This document shows positions 21,897 through 33,881 of a stretch of DNA of 64,000 bases, piece after piece. The notes beneath the pieces were generated by a model. It did not search any database. It saw only the letters and a program-made list of their open reading frames with translations, and had not been told where the DNA came from. This stretch comes from Lotus japonicus (taxonomy: Eukaryota > Streptophyta > Magnoliopsida > Fabales > Fabaceae), in the NCBI RefSeq assembly GCF_012489685.1, contig NC_080043.1, forward strand, positions 45,461,127-45,525,126. The letters are read 5' to 3'. The stretch's first letter is position 1; the number at the start of each line of letters is the position of its first letter. Position numbers and translations under genes: made by a program.

Positions 21897-24888
21897 GTCT
21901 GGAGGCGAAGTTGGCTTCGGAGGAAATGAAAAGGGTAAAATTATTGGTACTGGTACTATTTGTGTAGATAGTAGTCCATGCATTGATAATGTTTTATTGG
22001 TAGACGGCTTAACACATAACTTATTGTCTATAAGTCAATTAGCTGACAAGGGTTATGATGTTATATTCAATCAAAAGTCCTGCCGGGCTGTAAGTCAGAT
22101 CGATGGCTCTGTTCTATTTAACAGCAAGAGGAAGAACAACATCTATAAGATCAGATTATCTGAGTTGGAGGCTCAGAATGTGAAGTGCCTTCTGTCTGTT
22201 AATGAAGAGCAGTGGGTATGGCATAGACGGTTAGGGCATGCCAGTATGAGAAAGATTTCTCAGCTGAGCAAGCTAAACCTTGTCAGGGGCTTACCCAATC
22301 TGAAGTTCGCTTCAGACGCTCTTTGTGAAGCATGTCAGAAAGGCAAATTCACAAAAGTCCCTTTCAAGGCAAAGAATGTTGTCTCAACCTCAAGGCCGTT
22401 GGAACTTCTGCATATCGACCTTTTTGGACCAGTGAAAACTGAGTCTATAGGTGGCAAGAGATATGGGATGGTTATCGTTGATGACTATAGCCGCTGGACA
22501 TGGGTAAAGTTTCTAACCCGCAAGGATGAGTCTCATGCTGTGTTCTCTACCTTCATTGCTCAAGTGCAAAACGAGAAGGCTTGTAGGATTGTGCGTGTCA
22601 GAAGTGACCATGGTGGAGAGTTTGAGAATGATAAGTTTGAGAGTCTGTTTGATTCCTATGGAATTGCACATGATTTCTCTTGTCCCAGAACTCCTCAATA
22701 AAATGGTGTTGTTGAGAGGAAGAACAGAACTCTTCAGGAGATGGCTAGAACCATGCTCCAAGAAACTGGCATGGCTAAGCACTTTTGGGCAGAGGGAGTA
22801 AATACAGCATGTTACATTCATAACAGAATCTCTGTGAGACCAATTCTGAATAAGACTCCTTATGAATTGTGGAAGAACATAAAACCTAACATTTCTTATT
22901 TTCATCCTTTTGGTTGTGTTTGTTATGTTCTCAATACTAAGGATAGATTGCATAAATTTGATGCTAAGTCTTCTAAGTGTCTATTACTTGGTTATTCTGA
23001 TAGATCTAAAGGTTTTAGATTTTATAATACTGATGCTAAGACTATTGAAGAATCCATTCATGTTAGATTTGATGATAAGCTTGACTCTGACCAGTCAAAG
23101 CTAGTTGAAAAGTTTGCAGATTTAAGCATTAATGTTTCTGACAAAGGCAAAGCTCCAGAGGAAGTTGAGCCAGAGGAAGATGAACCAGAGGAAGAAGCTG
23201 GTCCCTCTAACTCACAAACTCTGAAGAAGAGCAGAATCACTGCAGCTCACCCTAAGGAATTGATTCTGGGCAACAAAGACGAACCAGTTAGAACCAGATC
23301 TGCCTTCAGACCCTCTGAAGAGACCTTGCTCAGTCTGAAAGGATTGGTGTCCTTAATTGAACCCAAGTCCATAGATGAAGCTCTTCAGGACAAGGATTGG
23401 ATTCTGGCCATGGAAGAAGAATTGAATCAATTCTCTAAGAACGATGTTTGGAGCTTAGTGAAGAAACCTGAAAGTGTTCATGTTATTGGAACGAAATGGG
23501 TATTCAGAAACAAGCTGAATGAGAAAGGAGATGTAGTCAGAAACAAGGCAAGGCTAGTTGCTCAAGGCTACAGCCAGCAGGAAGGAATAGACTACACTGA
23601 AACATTTGCTCCAGTAGCAAGACTGGAGGCAATCAGACTGTTGATCTCTTTCTCAGTAAATCACAACATAGTTCTACATCAGATGGACGTAAAGAGTGCC
23701 TTCCTAAATGGTTATATTTCAGAGGAAGTCTATGTTCATCAACCCCCAGGTTTTGAAGATGAGAAGAAACCAGACCATGTGTTCAAATTGAAGAAATCAC
23801 TCTACGGTCTGAAGCAAGCTCCCAGAGCATGGTACGAGAGACTTAGCTCATTCCTTCTGGAGAATGAGTTTGTAAGGGGTAAAGTAGATACAACTCTTTT
23901 TTGCAAGACTTATAAAGATGATATCTTAATTGTGCAAATTTATGTTGATGATATTATATTTGGTTCTGCTAATCAATCTCTATGCAAAGAATTTTCTGAG
24001 ATGATGCAGGCTGAATTTGAGATGAGTATGATGGGTGAATTAAAGTACTTTCTGGGAATACAAGTTGATCAAACACCAGAAGGAACATATATCCATCAGA
24101 GCAAGTACACTAAAGAACTTCTGAAGAAGTTCAATATGCCGGAATCTACAGTGGCCAAGACTCCAATGCATCCTACATGCATTCTGGAGAAAGAAGATAA
24201 AAGTGGTAAAGTATGTCAGAAGCTCTATCGTGGCATGATAGGTTCACTTCTATACTTAACTGCATCTAGGCCAGACATATTATTTAGTGTTCATTTATGT
24301 GCTCGATTCCAATCAGATCCAAGGGAAACCCACTTAACTGCTGTTAAGAGGATCCTAAGGTATTTGAAAGGCACCACTAACCTTGGCTTGATGTATAAGA
24401 AAACATCAGAGTATAAGCTTTCAGGTTACTGTGATGCTGATTATGCTGGAGATAGAACAGAGAGAAAAAGTACTTCCGGAAATTGTCAATTTCTGGGAAG
24501 CAATCTAGTCTCATGGGCAAGCAAGAGGCAATCAACCATTGCACTATCAACTGCAGAGGCAGAATATATCTCAGCAGCAATATGCAGCACTCAGATGCTC
24601 TGGATGAAACATCAGCTGGAGGATTATCAGATCCTTGAGAGCAATATCCCAATCTATTGTGATAACACTGCTGCAATCTCATTGAGTAAGAATCCTATCT
24701 TGCATTCAAGGGCAAAGCACATTGAGGTAAAGTATCACTTTATTAGAGATTATGTACAGAAGGGCGTACTTCTTCTGAAGTTTGTTGATACTGACCATCA
24801 ATGGGCAGATATCTTTACAAAGCCCTTAGCAGAGGATAGATTTAATTTTATTCTGAAAAATCTAAACATGGACTTTTGTCCAGAGTGA
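21784..24888 (+). pseudogene. Pol polyprotein (PR-IN-RT-RH) with one nonsense codon
   Basis: In order: aspartic protease with catalytic DSG (Asp codon at 21835) and SRHMTG; integrase with the HHCC zinc domain (HRRLGHAS...CEACQKGKF) and DDE core (HIDLFGP, DDYSR, RSDHGGEF); reverse transcriptase ([33 protein letters not shown] coded at 23941-23952); RNase H ([23 protein letters not shown]). The order IN before RT is diagnostic of Ty1-copia. A TAA at 22699-22701 falls in the conserved TPQQNG motif of integrase, where CAA is expected, so a C-to-T change kills the polyprotein after the integrase core. Otherwise the frame is open to 24888. The mode of expression relative to gag is discussed in the findings. 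Confidence 0.93.
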
Positions 24889-25331
24889 AGATGGATCAGA
24901 ACCTCTGACTATGATACTTCTTGATCAGAAGATGTCTAGTCCAGAAGGTAACTCAATCAGAGTGTGTGTACCCACTGGTACTGACTCTGAAGCTGAGACA
25001 ACAACACGTGTGTCAGTATTTCTGATGCATAGTTCCTTGTGCCCGTGTGACAGTCTGTTATGATTGCGTGTAGATATGCTTATCTCCTGTGTGTGATTTG
25101 TGTATTTTACTGTTACTATCTATCTTTAATTTTCAACCGTTGATCTTAAAGTGTTTTTGGAATCAACAACGGTTATTTGATAAAACCCACTATACACACA
25201 CGTTCTCCTTCACTTCCGGTTTTTACTCTCGCTCTCTCTGCTTTTCAAAACCGCTTGTTCTCGATTTCTCTCTCGATCTCTCTTCATCTTTCAACCTTCA
25301 TCTTCTACCTCAAACCTTCAACCACTTCAAA
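24889..25331 (+). promoter_or_regulatory. pol to env-like intergenic leader
   Basis: No coding motif. After pol there are sirevirus CTCTGA/CAGAAG motifs. From about 25170 there is a stretch resembling a plant gene promoter and leader: TTGATAAAACCC, then ACTATACACACACG, then roughly 120 bp of CT-rich sequence ending CCACTTCAAA before the ATG at 25332. The env-like frame is open upstream to 25089, but that extension is low-complexity and CT-derived, so I treat it as untranslated. Confidence 0.45.
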
Positions 25332-27311
25332 ATGGTGAGACAAACCAGAAGATCTACTGCAGATGCACCTCAGTTCTCTCACATGGTAGTTGGTCTAGCA
25401 ACGGGTCAAAGGGGCTCTGAGAATCCAACTCAAGATCAAGTTCAAGCTCAAGATGAGAGTGTTCCAATTGCAGAACGGGGCTGTGCCGTTCACTGCGTAT
25501 TTGCTCCTGAGGAACTTCAAGTCTCGGCGGAATGGAGATTCGACCTCGACAACCTGGCTACAAATGGGTTTGATCTTCGTCCTGAAGTCCAAGCTCAAGG
25601 TTGGGGAAATTACTTCAACCGACTTCAAGGACCGGTGTATGAGAAACTGGTAAAGGAATTCTGGAAGCACGCCGACTGCGATGATACTCAGGTGGTCTCT
25701 CACATTCTTGGAAGAAAGATCATCATCACTGAGAAGTCATTCGTGAATCTGCTAGGTGCAGACACTACTTATGGGTATCGTTTCCAACTCACGGAATCGA
25801 AGCTGAAACCCAGCACCAAGGACACAATCAACCAGGCCCTGTACACCACTTTCAAACCGGGCAAGACGAGTTACAAGGTGATGGACCTTCACCCCAAACT
25901 CAGGATCTGGCACAAGATCCTGCTCCACTGCATAAACCAGAGACCGAAGGGCAGTTCTCCAGACTACATCAACTTCAACCAGAAGGTGATGTTGTTCTTC
26001 ATCCATGACCAGAAGAAGATCTGCCTTCCCTACTTCCTGTTCTCCTACTTGAAGGAATGCATCCGGAAGTCTCGCACCACTGCCTCCATCAAGTCTGCAA
26101 TCAAATATATCCCTTTTGGGAGGCTGCTCTCAGACTTTCTCATTGAAAGCAACCTGGTGCAAGATCTGGTCCATGCTGGATGTGTAGAGGATTTGAGCAC
26201 CATTGTCAGTGATGTCTTCACTGCAAATTCTCTGAAGAAGATGGGTTTGGTCCAGAAGAAGATTGCTCCTGCTCATGAAGACACATCTTCTGAGATCAGA
26301 AGCAGAAGGATGCCTCTGAATGATTACCCACTGTGGACACAGGCAGACAATCCTGACGCCATCCAGTGCTATGTTGAAGACCTAAGGGCAAAAGGATTCG
26401 AAATCGATCTTGATGATTTCGTCAGCAGACTGTCGCCAGCTCCAGAGTTTCCTTCTCCTCCTAAGAAGAAAGCTCAGAGGAAGATGGTTCTGGAAGAATC
26501 CTCTGAGGAATCTGATGTCCCTCTGGTCAAGAAGACAAAGAGAAAGCCTGATGATGGTGATGATAGTGACAATGAGGATGGTCCTCCGAAGAAGAAGAAG
26601 AAGAAGAAGCAGGTCAGAATCGTGGTGAAGCCTACTCGGGTGGAACCAGCTGCTGAAGTGGTCAGAAGGACTGAACCTCTTGCCAGAGTGACTAGATCAT
26701 CAGCACATTCAAGTAAGCCTGCACTTGCTTCTGATGATGATTTGAATTTATTTGATGCACTCCCTATTTCTGCTATGCTCAAACACTCCTCAAATCCCCT
26801 CACTCCTATTCCTGAATCCCAACCAGCTGCACAAACCACCACTCCACCACATTCCCCAAGATCTTCATTCTTTCAACCTTCCCCTACTGAAGCACCTCTC
26901 TGGAATTTGCTTCAGAACCAACCCTCTGGGTCAGAAGATCCAACCTCTCTCATTACCATTCCGTACGACCCATTATCTTCTGAACCCATCATCCATGAAC
27001 AACCCGAGCCAAACCAAACAGAACCACAACCCAGAACGTCTGATCACTCTGTTCCCAGAGCATCAGAACGTCCTGCTGCCAGAACCACGGATACAGACTC
27101 TTCAACAGCCTTTACACCTGTATCCTTCCCAACCAATGTTGCTGATTCTTCTCCCTCCAATAACTCTGAATCCATTAGAAAATTCATGGAGGTTAGAAAA
27201 GAAAAGGTGTCTACCTTAGAGGAATATTAACTTACTTGTCCAAGCCCTAGGAGATATCCTGGCCCTAGACCTGAACGTCTAGTTGACCCAGATGAACCTA
27301 TCTTGGCCAAT
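25332..27311 (+). pseudogene. Env-like ORF, N-terminal part (copy 1)
   Basis: Starts MVRQTRR at 25332. Residues ~40-280 form a globular region resembling the plant transposon-associated domain in many retroelement-derived ORFs (WGNYFNRLQGPVYEKLV, then HPKLRIWHKILLHC and INFNQKVMLFF). It is followed by an acidic and basic disordered region with a long lysine run (PPKKKKKKKQ) like a nuclear localisation signal, then a Pro/Ser/Thr-rich tail. A TAA at 27228-27230 stops the frame, which is otherwise open to 27311, where a solo LTR is inserted. It occupies the sirevirus env-like position. I see no signal peptide in the called start and no clear transmembrane segment. Confidence 0.8.
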
Positions 27312-27790
27312 TGTAACACCCCGATTTCGGTGGCGTCACTTTAGTAACAAAATTAAACTTAATGCGGAAAAACGTAAATATTTTTTTTTTCGATAATAAC
27401 TAAGACAAGACTGAATTAAATAAAACCCAACAATAACAAAATCAGAACGAATATACAATATATAAACAGCCCCCGCTGTAGTAGTAACCTCGTCACGAGT
27501 CAACCTCCAGTGACGGAAAGAAATGTGTAGCGCCCGAAGGCAATATGCACAGACTGAAAATAAAGGTGAAGTGTCCGCAACACCATCCCTCAAAACTGAA
27601 AATCAGCTGGCCCATCGGCCTGAAGCACGACCTCCTAAGTCCAACCAACTCTCTGTGATTCCTGTAAAGAACCACACAAAAAGCTATAGGTGGGAAGCTA
27701 CCCTGTCCCAAAAGAAACAAATGATGTTCAGAGCTAAGACTCTACTCCTACACAAATCCCATCTTGAGGAGCTCACACCAGCACTAAGAC

Positions 27791-27952
27791 CTACATGCTA
27801 GCGTGGTCGTCGCCCGAATCTGAATTCAGAACGACCTAGTCTAAGTACACCATCCGTCCTCCTCTCGCTACCGCGATACGCTCCAGTTTCTGCATCTCAA
27901 CCCTAGTTCCACCCGAAGGATGAACCATCATGAATCAGCCCGCCGTAGACAT
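27791..27952 (-). pseudogene. Deleted remnant of LTR-borne ORF in S2
   Basis: Keeps the CTTTTTGTCAGATG start context, MVHPSGGTRVEM and the end IAVARGGRMVY. The middle with the WVVDP and NLPPGVH motifs is deleted at the same joint as in 8666-8828. Duplicate at 39776-39937. Confidence 0.5.
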
Positions 27953-28703
27953 CTGACAAAAAGGGCATACATAGCCCCCCAAACACAGGTAGCACGTGCA
28001 AGGGTCAACTTACGGAATATAGGATAGAGAATACAAGACACCAGATAAAGTATAAGGGGTATATATATATATATGTTGTCTATGTACATATAAGTTCTGC
28101 ATTGTCTACCCTAAGGTTTAAACATAGCATGTTATCAACACTCTAGTACAATTCTATCATCAAAGCACATAACGATATCTATCAACATCCACTCATTAAA
28201 ACACATAACGATGTCTATCAACATCAACTCATCAAAACACATAACGATACAATTAGAGTGCATGATATGTCAATGCAACGTCACTCTCGACGGTTCCAGA
28301 AAGAATAGGCTGGGCACGTTTGAGTCGGTCCTAACACTGGCATTGTGTCGACCATAACTCCCGAGTGTCACTTACAACCTTGACATAGCCGGATCAGTCC
28401 TAACCCTGCGGGTCGGCTTTTCCCTCCGCTATGCCCGACAATCAACAGGTCGATCCTAACCTCACGGTCGATCATATCCCTCGTCGATGTCCGAATCACC
28501 CGAAGAAAGAATAGGCTGGGCACGTTTGAGTCGGTCCTAACACTGGCATTGTGTCGACCATAACCCCGGAGTGTCACTTACAACCTTGACATAGCCGGAT
28601 CAGTCCTAACCCTGCGGGTCGACTTTTCCCTCCGCTATGCCCGACAATCAACAGGTCGATCCTAACCTCACGGTCGATCATATCCCCCGTCGATGTCCGA
28701 ATT

Positions 28704-29120
28704 ACGCGAAGGTATAAACTGTACCCGAAGGTATAAACGGTACCCGAAGGTATAAACCGTACCCGAAGGTATAAACGGTACCCGAAGGTATAAACTGTAC
28801 CCGAAGGTATAAACTGTACCCGAAGGTATAAACTGTACCCGAAGGTATAAACTGTACCCGAAGGCATAAACGGTACCCGAAGGTATAAACTGTACCCGAA
28901 GGTATAAACGGTACCCGAAGGTATAAACTGTACCCGAAGGTATAAACTGTACCCGAAGGTATAAACTGTACCCGAAGGCATAAACAGTACCCGAAGGCAT
29001 AAACGGTACCCGAAGGTATAAACTGTACCCGAAGGCATAAACTGTACCCGAAGGTATAAACTGTACCCGAAGGCATAAACGGTACCCGAAGGTATAAACT
29101 GTACCCGAAGGTATAAACTG
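28704..29120 (-). repeat. 19-bp minisatellite, about 22 copies
   Basis: Same unit and position within the LTR as 4673-5050, with additional variants ending CGGTA or CCGTA. About 22 units in 417 bp. Two near-identical copies of a ~190-bp CACTGGCATTGTGTCGACC-containing module precede it on the plus strand (28318-28508 and 28517-28700). Duplicate at 40689-41105. Confidence 0.95.
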
Positions 29121-31541
29121 TATCTCATGATGATCTCCAAATCATCCGACTCATCTCCATCCGATGGTCAAAACTGCTCAACGAGCAAAGAGCATCAACA
29201 TGCTCGGAAACTACCCGGTTCCCGGCTTATCTCTCAGATAGCCCAACAACACAACTGCTCCCAGAGCACAAGAGTATCAACATACTCAAAACCTCTCAAC
29301 TTCCTCAACGCTTGGATCCGACGACACTTCTCGTTTTCCAAAACTAAGATCTTCATCCCCAGCTTCCTTTCGAGTTTAACGCCATTACTTAAAGATTTAG
29401 AGGTTGTTTAATGTCTTATGAGTTTTCTTTTCAAAATAATATCCTTTTAGTCTTATCGCAAATCCTATAAGTTCTCGGGATCTCCAAATCCCCAAATGAC
29501 TCCAGAGAATGTCTCGATCCATAAACACCATAACAAGGCCCGAATCTCATTCGTCCTATCAAACTTTCTCAAAACTCTCAAAATAAAATCGGCATGACCT
29601 GCCCGCTATCCTCACCATTCAGAACCTTAGTTTCTAGTGCAAAGCATAGTTAAATCATCACAGTCATCAATCATGTCATATATCAATGCATCTCAGAATA
29701 AACACGTAGCACTTAGCATATAAATCATGCACCACACATCCTAGATTACCCACATAGCACATAGCATGTAAGTCAATCTCAAAAACATAGTAGCAGATTC
29801 ATCATCTACATTGTCAGCCGAAGCCTCAGAAAACATTTTCCCAATCATACACAAACAAGTGCATAAACAGTAAATCAGGTCGAATGCGTCGACACCTAAA
29901 GCATTAGCTAGTAAGGTAAGTTGCCCTTACCTCTAGTTATTCCAGCGTTCTCCTCAAACGTTCCTTCACAATGAGCTCCTTGATCTTCAGGAAATTCTTC
30001 AAAAGAACCTTTAAAGTAAAACCACAGAATACTATCAGAATCTATCGGAAACTAAGCTATCGATACTTACTAAGGTTACTCGAAGTAATCTATACTCTAA
30101 GGTACGATAATCTAGCGCGAAAAGACAAGTTTTCGGAAAAGGAAATTTCCTCCTCCCCCCTTATAGCTCTCGGCCAATATAGGTAATTGTAGGGTTCGAT
30201 TTTTCTTCGATCAAACTTGGTTCCTATGCTTTCATAAGCCGTAACTAAGGGTATTCTGAACTCGGAAAAATTATCGGATCAAAAACTGTCGCAGGGGTAT
30301 TTTGGTCATGATTTTTAACTTAGGATTTTCAAAACTGAAATCCCAAAAATAAAATTTTGCAGGGACGTCACCAACGACGTTTATGACAACTAATCCTACT
30401 AGCACTAAGCTAAGGCGATAGTTTACAGCCTAGAGGTTGGAACTTTACTCAAAAACTACATAAATGGGTATTTTAGGCTAGAATTGATTCCGGCGGAATT
30501 CCGGCGACATAACGGAAAATCTAATCCGGCAGAAGTGATCTTGGGCACATATAGAAGAGGTTTAGAATCAGAAATGAAAGATTCAGGATAGTTTTGCAAA
30601 AACCCATAAACTATCCACTCAAAAAACTCTACAGAAAAGCTATGGAAAAAGCGATCAGAGGTAAGGATTAGCGACTATACCTCGAAGCCTTGAAGTAGCA
30701 ACTAACGGATCAACGATTAAGCAAACGATGAAGAAAAACTCTTCTTCCTTCTTCCTTGTTCTTGGCCGCGGTTTAGAGGAGAGAAAATGGAGGAAAATTG
30801 TGTTTTTTCTTCCTTTATTTGCTATATATAGAAGGTGGAAATTCGCGGGAAAATGAAAGTTTCGCGAATCCGATTTTTCCGGCATCATTCTCCATGAATT
30901 CTAAGATAGGTTTTGGCAAAGGAATTCCTAAGCTAAGAAGATGTCTCCTTGTATTTTTGGCAACTAATGCAAAGTCGGTGTAAAACTATTTTACCCGATA
31001 AGTTGCTTTTTGCATCGAATGTCGGAATGGAAAACTTCCTTCTGACGAAAGATTGAAATCATCAAGAGAAATAGGTGTCCGCGTGTAGAATATCCATTTG
31101 AAGCTCTGAATAGATAAGTCTTCATTGTCGAGAAATTCTAGGGTTTTTGAAATACCAGGGATTCGGTTTCGGCAAACTTCCGATGATTGGAATCGGACGT
31201 TCGTAGATCCTAGAGTTTCGCCTCCAAACGATTGTGATATATGGAAAAAGAGAAGTTCTAACATTTCTCTGAAGATTTTTGGAATTAACTGCCATCGTGC
31301 CTAAAAGTGAAAAATTAGCTATATACTAGGGTTTCTGACCTAGGTTTAAGCGTAAAACGTTCGTGCTATAACTTTTATCGATCATAATGCAATCCTTGAA
31401 CTTTTCCTGAACTTTCTCCTTCATAATATATTTCATTTAATAAACTTTCGTTCAGGTTTCCCTTCACATTGCATCAACCTAATCGTAAATGGAGATCTCT
31501 TCCACTCATTCTAAGCTTAAAATCTTGGGTCTTACACCAAT

Positions 31542-31797
31542 CCTATCCAAGAGGCAGACCCTTTGGCTCAACCAGCTCACCCTGTCCCTGACCAACAAGA
31601 GCCTATTCAACCAGAACCTGAACCCGAACATTCAGTGTCTAACCAATCCTCGGTTAGATCACCTCATCCTCTGGTTGAAACTTCAGACCCTCACTTGGAA
31701 CCTCTGACCCCAATGATCAAATGATTAACATTGGTTCTCCACAAGGTGCCTCTGAAGCTCATAGCAGCAATCACCCAGCCTCTCCTGAAACCAACCT
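31542..31797 (+). pseudogene. Env-like ORF, downstream fragment cut by gap
   Basis: Continues the env-like frame after the solo LTR. It is in frame with 25332-27311 once the LTR and one TSD copy are removed. It is Pro/Gln/Glu-rich and runs into the N gap. A missing C in CACTTGGAA (CACCTTGGAA in the other copy at about 43678) shifts the frame. It is duplicated by 43528-43784. Confidence 0.75.
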
Positions 31798-31897
31798 NNN
31801 NNNNNNNNNNNNNNNNNNNNNNNNNNNNNNNNNNNNNNNNNNNNNNNNNNNNNNNNNNNNNNNNNNNNNNNNNNNNNNNNNNNNNNNNNNNNNNNNN
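31798..31897. other. Assembly gap (100 N)
   Basis: One hundred Ns, a conventional length for a gap of unknown size. Sequence to the right restarts exactly at the first base after a SIRE LTR end and repeats 19914 onward. Confidence 0.99.
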
Positions 31898-31969
31898 ATT
31901 GGTATCAGAGCGCAAGTTCTGATTACCACACCTAACAGTGTTCAGTGATCCGGGCCGGTGTGAAAAACA

Positions 31970-33881
31970 ATGGCTGCCACCATCAGTGAAACTCAAAGAG
32001 ATGGTTACAATGCAAAGCCTCCTATGTTCGACGGTCAAAGGTTCGAATATTGGAAAGATAGACTGGAAAGTTTCTTTCTGGGTTTCGATGCAGATCTCTG
32101 GGATATTATTTGTGGATGGCTACGAGCGTCCAGTTGATGCAGATGGCAAGAAGATCCCAAGGTCAGAGATGACTGCAGATCAAAAGAAGCTGTACTCACA
32201 ACATCACAAAGCAAGAGCAATTCTTCTAAGTGCTATTTCCTATGAAGAGTACCAGAAGATTACAGATCGTGAGTTTGCTAAAGGCATTTTTGAATCTCTG
32301 AAGATGTCTCATGAAGGAAACAAGAAAGTCAAAGAATCAAAGGAATTGTCTTTGATCCAAAAGTATGAATCCTTCATCATGGAGCCAAATGAGTCCATTG
32401 AAGAAATGTTCTCCAGATTTCAGTTGCTTGTAGCTGGCATACGACCTCTCAACAAGAGCTACACAACAAAAGATCATGTCATAAGGGTCATCAGGTGTCT
32501 TCCTGAAAGTTGGATGCCTTTGGTGACTTCAATAGAGCTCACGAGAGACGTTGAGAATATGAGTTTAGAAGAACTCATCAGCATTTTGAAATGCCATGAG
32601 CTGAAGCGCTCAGAGATGCAAGATCTGAGGAAAAAGTCCATAGCCTTGAAATCCAAATCTGAAAAGGCTAAGGTTGAGAAGTCAAAAGCTCTTCAAGCTG
32701 AAGAAGAGGAATCTGAAGAAGCATCAGAAGATTCTGATGAAGATGAGCTGACTCTGATCTCCAAGAGACTCAACCGAATCTGGAAGCACAGGCAGAGCAA
32801 ATACAAAGGCTCTGGAAAGGCAAGAGGAAAGTCTGAATCCTCAGGTCAGAAGAAGTCATCAATCAAGGAAGTCACTTGTTTTGAGTGCAAAGAATCAGGG
32901 CACTACAAAAGTGATTGTCCAAAGTTGAAGAAGGACAAAAAGCCAAAGAAGCATTTCAAGACAAAGAAGAGTCTGATGGTGACATTTGATGAATCAGAGT
33001 CAGAGGATGTTGACTCTGATGGTGAAGTCCAAGGACTCATGGCCATTGTCAAAGACAAAGGAGCAGAGTCAAAGGAAGCTGTTGACTCTGACTCAGAATC
33101 AGAAGGAGATCCTAACTCAGACGATGAAAATGAGGTATTCGCTTCCTTCTCTACCTCAAAACTGAAACATGCTTTGTCTGATATCATGGATAAGTATAAC
33201 TCTTTATTGTCTAAGCATAAAAAGTTGAAAAAGAACTTATCTGCTGTTTCCAAGACTCCTTCTGAACATGAGAAAATTATTTCTGATTTGAAAAATGAAA
33301 ATCATGCTTTGGTAAATTCTAACTCTGTGCTTAAGAACCAGATTGCTAAGTTAGAAGAAATTGCTGCCTGTGATGCCTCTGATTGTAGAAATGAATCTAA
33401 GTATGAAAAGTCTTTTCAAAGATTCCTAGCTAAAAGCGTGGATAGAAGCTTAATGGCTTCAATGATCTATGGCGTAAGCAGAAATGGAATGCATGGCATT
33501 GGCTATTCTAAACCAATTAGAAATGAGCCTTCTGTGTCTAAAGCTAAATCCTTGTATGAATGCTTTGTTCCCTCTGGTACCATATTGCCTGATCCTGTAC
33601 CTGCTAAAGTTGCTAAACATCCTCTTAAAAAGGGATCTTTCTCTATGACTAAATATCATGCAAATATTCCTTTAAAATATTATGTTGAGACACCCAAGGT
33701 GATCAGAACCTCTGGGGTAACTAACAAAAGAGGACCCAGAAAGTGGGTACCTAAGGACAAGATTATCTATGTTGCAGATATCCTTGATAGCTCCACTGAA
33801 ACACCAATCATGGTATCTGGACAGTGGATGCTCGCGTCACATGACGGGAGAAAAGCGTATGTTCCGAGAGCTGAAACTTAA
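31970..33881 (+). pseudogene. Gag, second copy, one-base insertion
   Basis: Same gene as 19986-21896. An extra T after GATATTATT (about 32110) breaks the frame about 45 codons in. The reading frame entering the rest of gag can then be opened only from an upstream ATG at 31938, which gives a chimeric N-terminus. Because the other copy is intact here and the difference is a homopolymer, a sequencing or consensus error is more likely than a true mutation. Confidence 0.8.

Larger units (their letters stand above)
27312..31536 (-). mobile_element. Solo LTR, family G (S2), in env-like ORF (copy 1)
   Basis: Plus-strand ends TGTAACACCCCG and TTGGGTCTTACA with a perfect TSD CCAAT (27307-27311 and 31537-31541). 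The 4225-bp unit has no internal region, hence a solo LTR. It is mosaic: the sense 3' part resembles the LTR at 8181, with the same deleted ORF remnant (27791-27952). The part with the 19-bp array and the CACAGGTAGCAC segment resembles S1 at 3649. It lies antisense to the env-like ORF it disrupts. Confidence 0.93.

Noticed and set aside
25332..27311. Genuine viral envelope gene or an integrated plant virus
   Set aside because: It lies in the sirevirus env-like position. The called protein shows no signal peptide, clear membrane anchor or fusion motif, and the surrounding element is an ordinary Ty1-copia retrotransposon.
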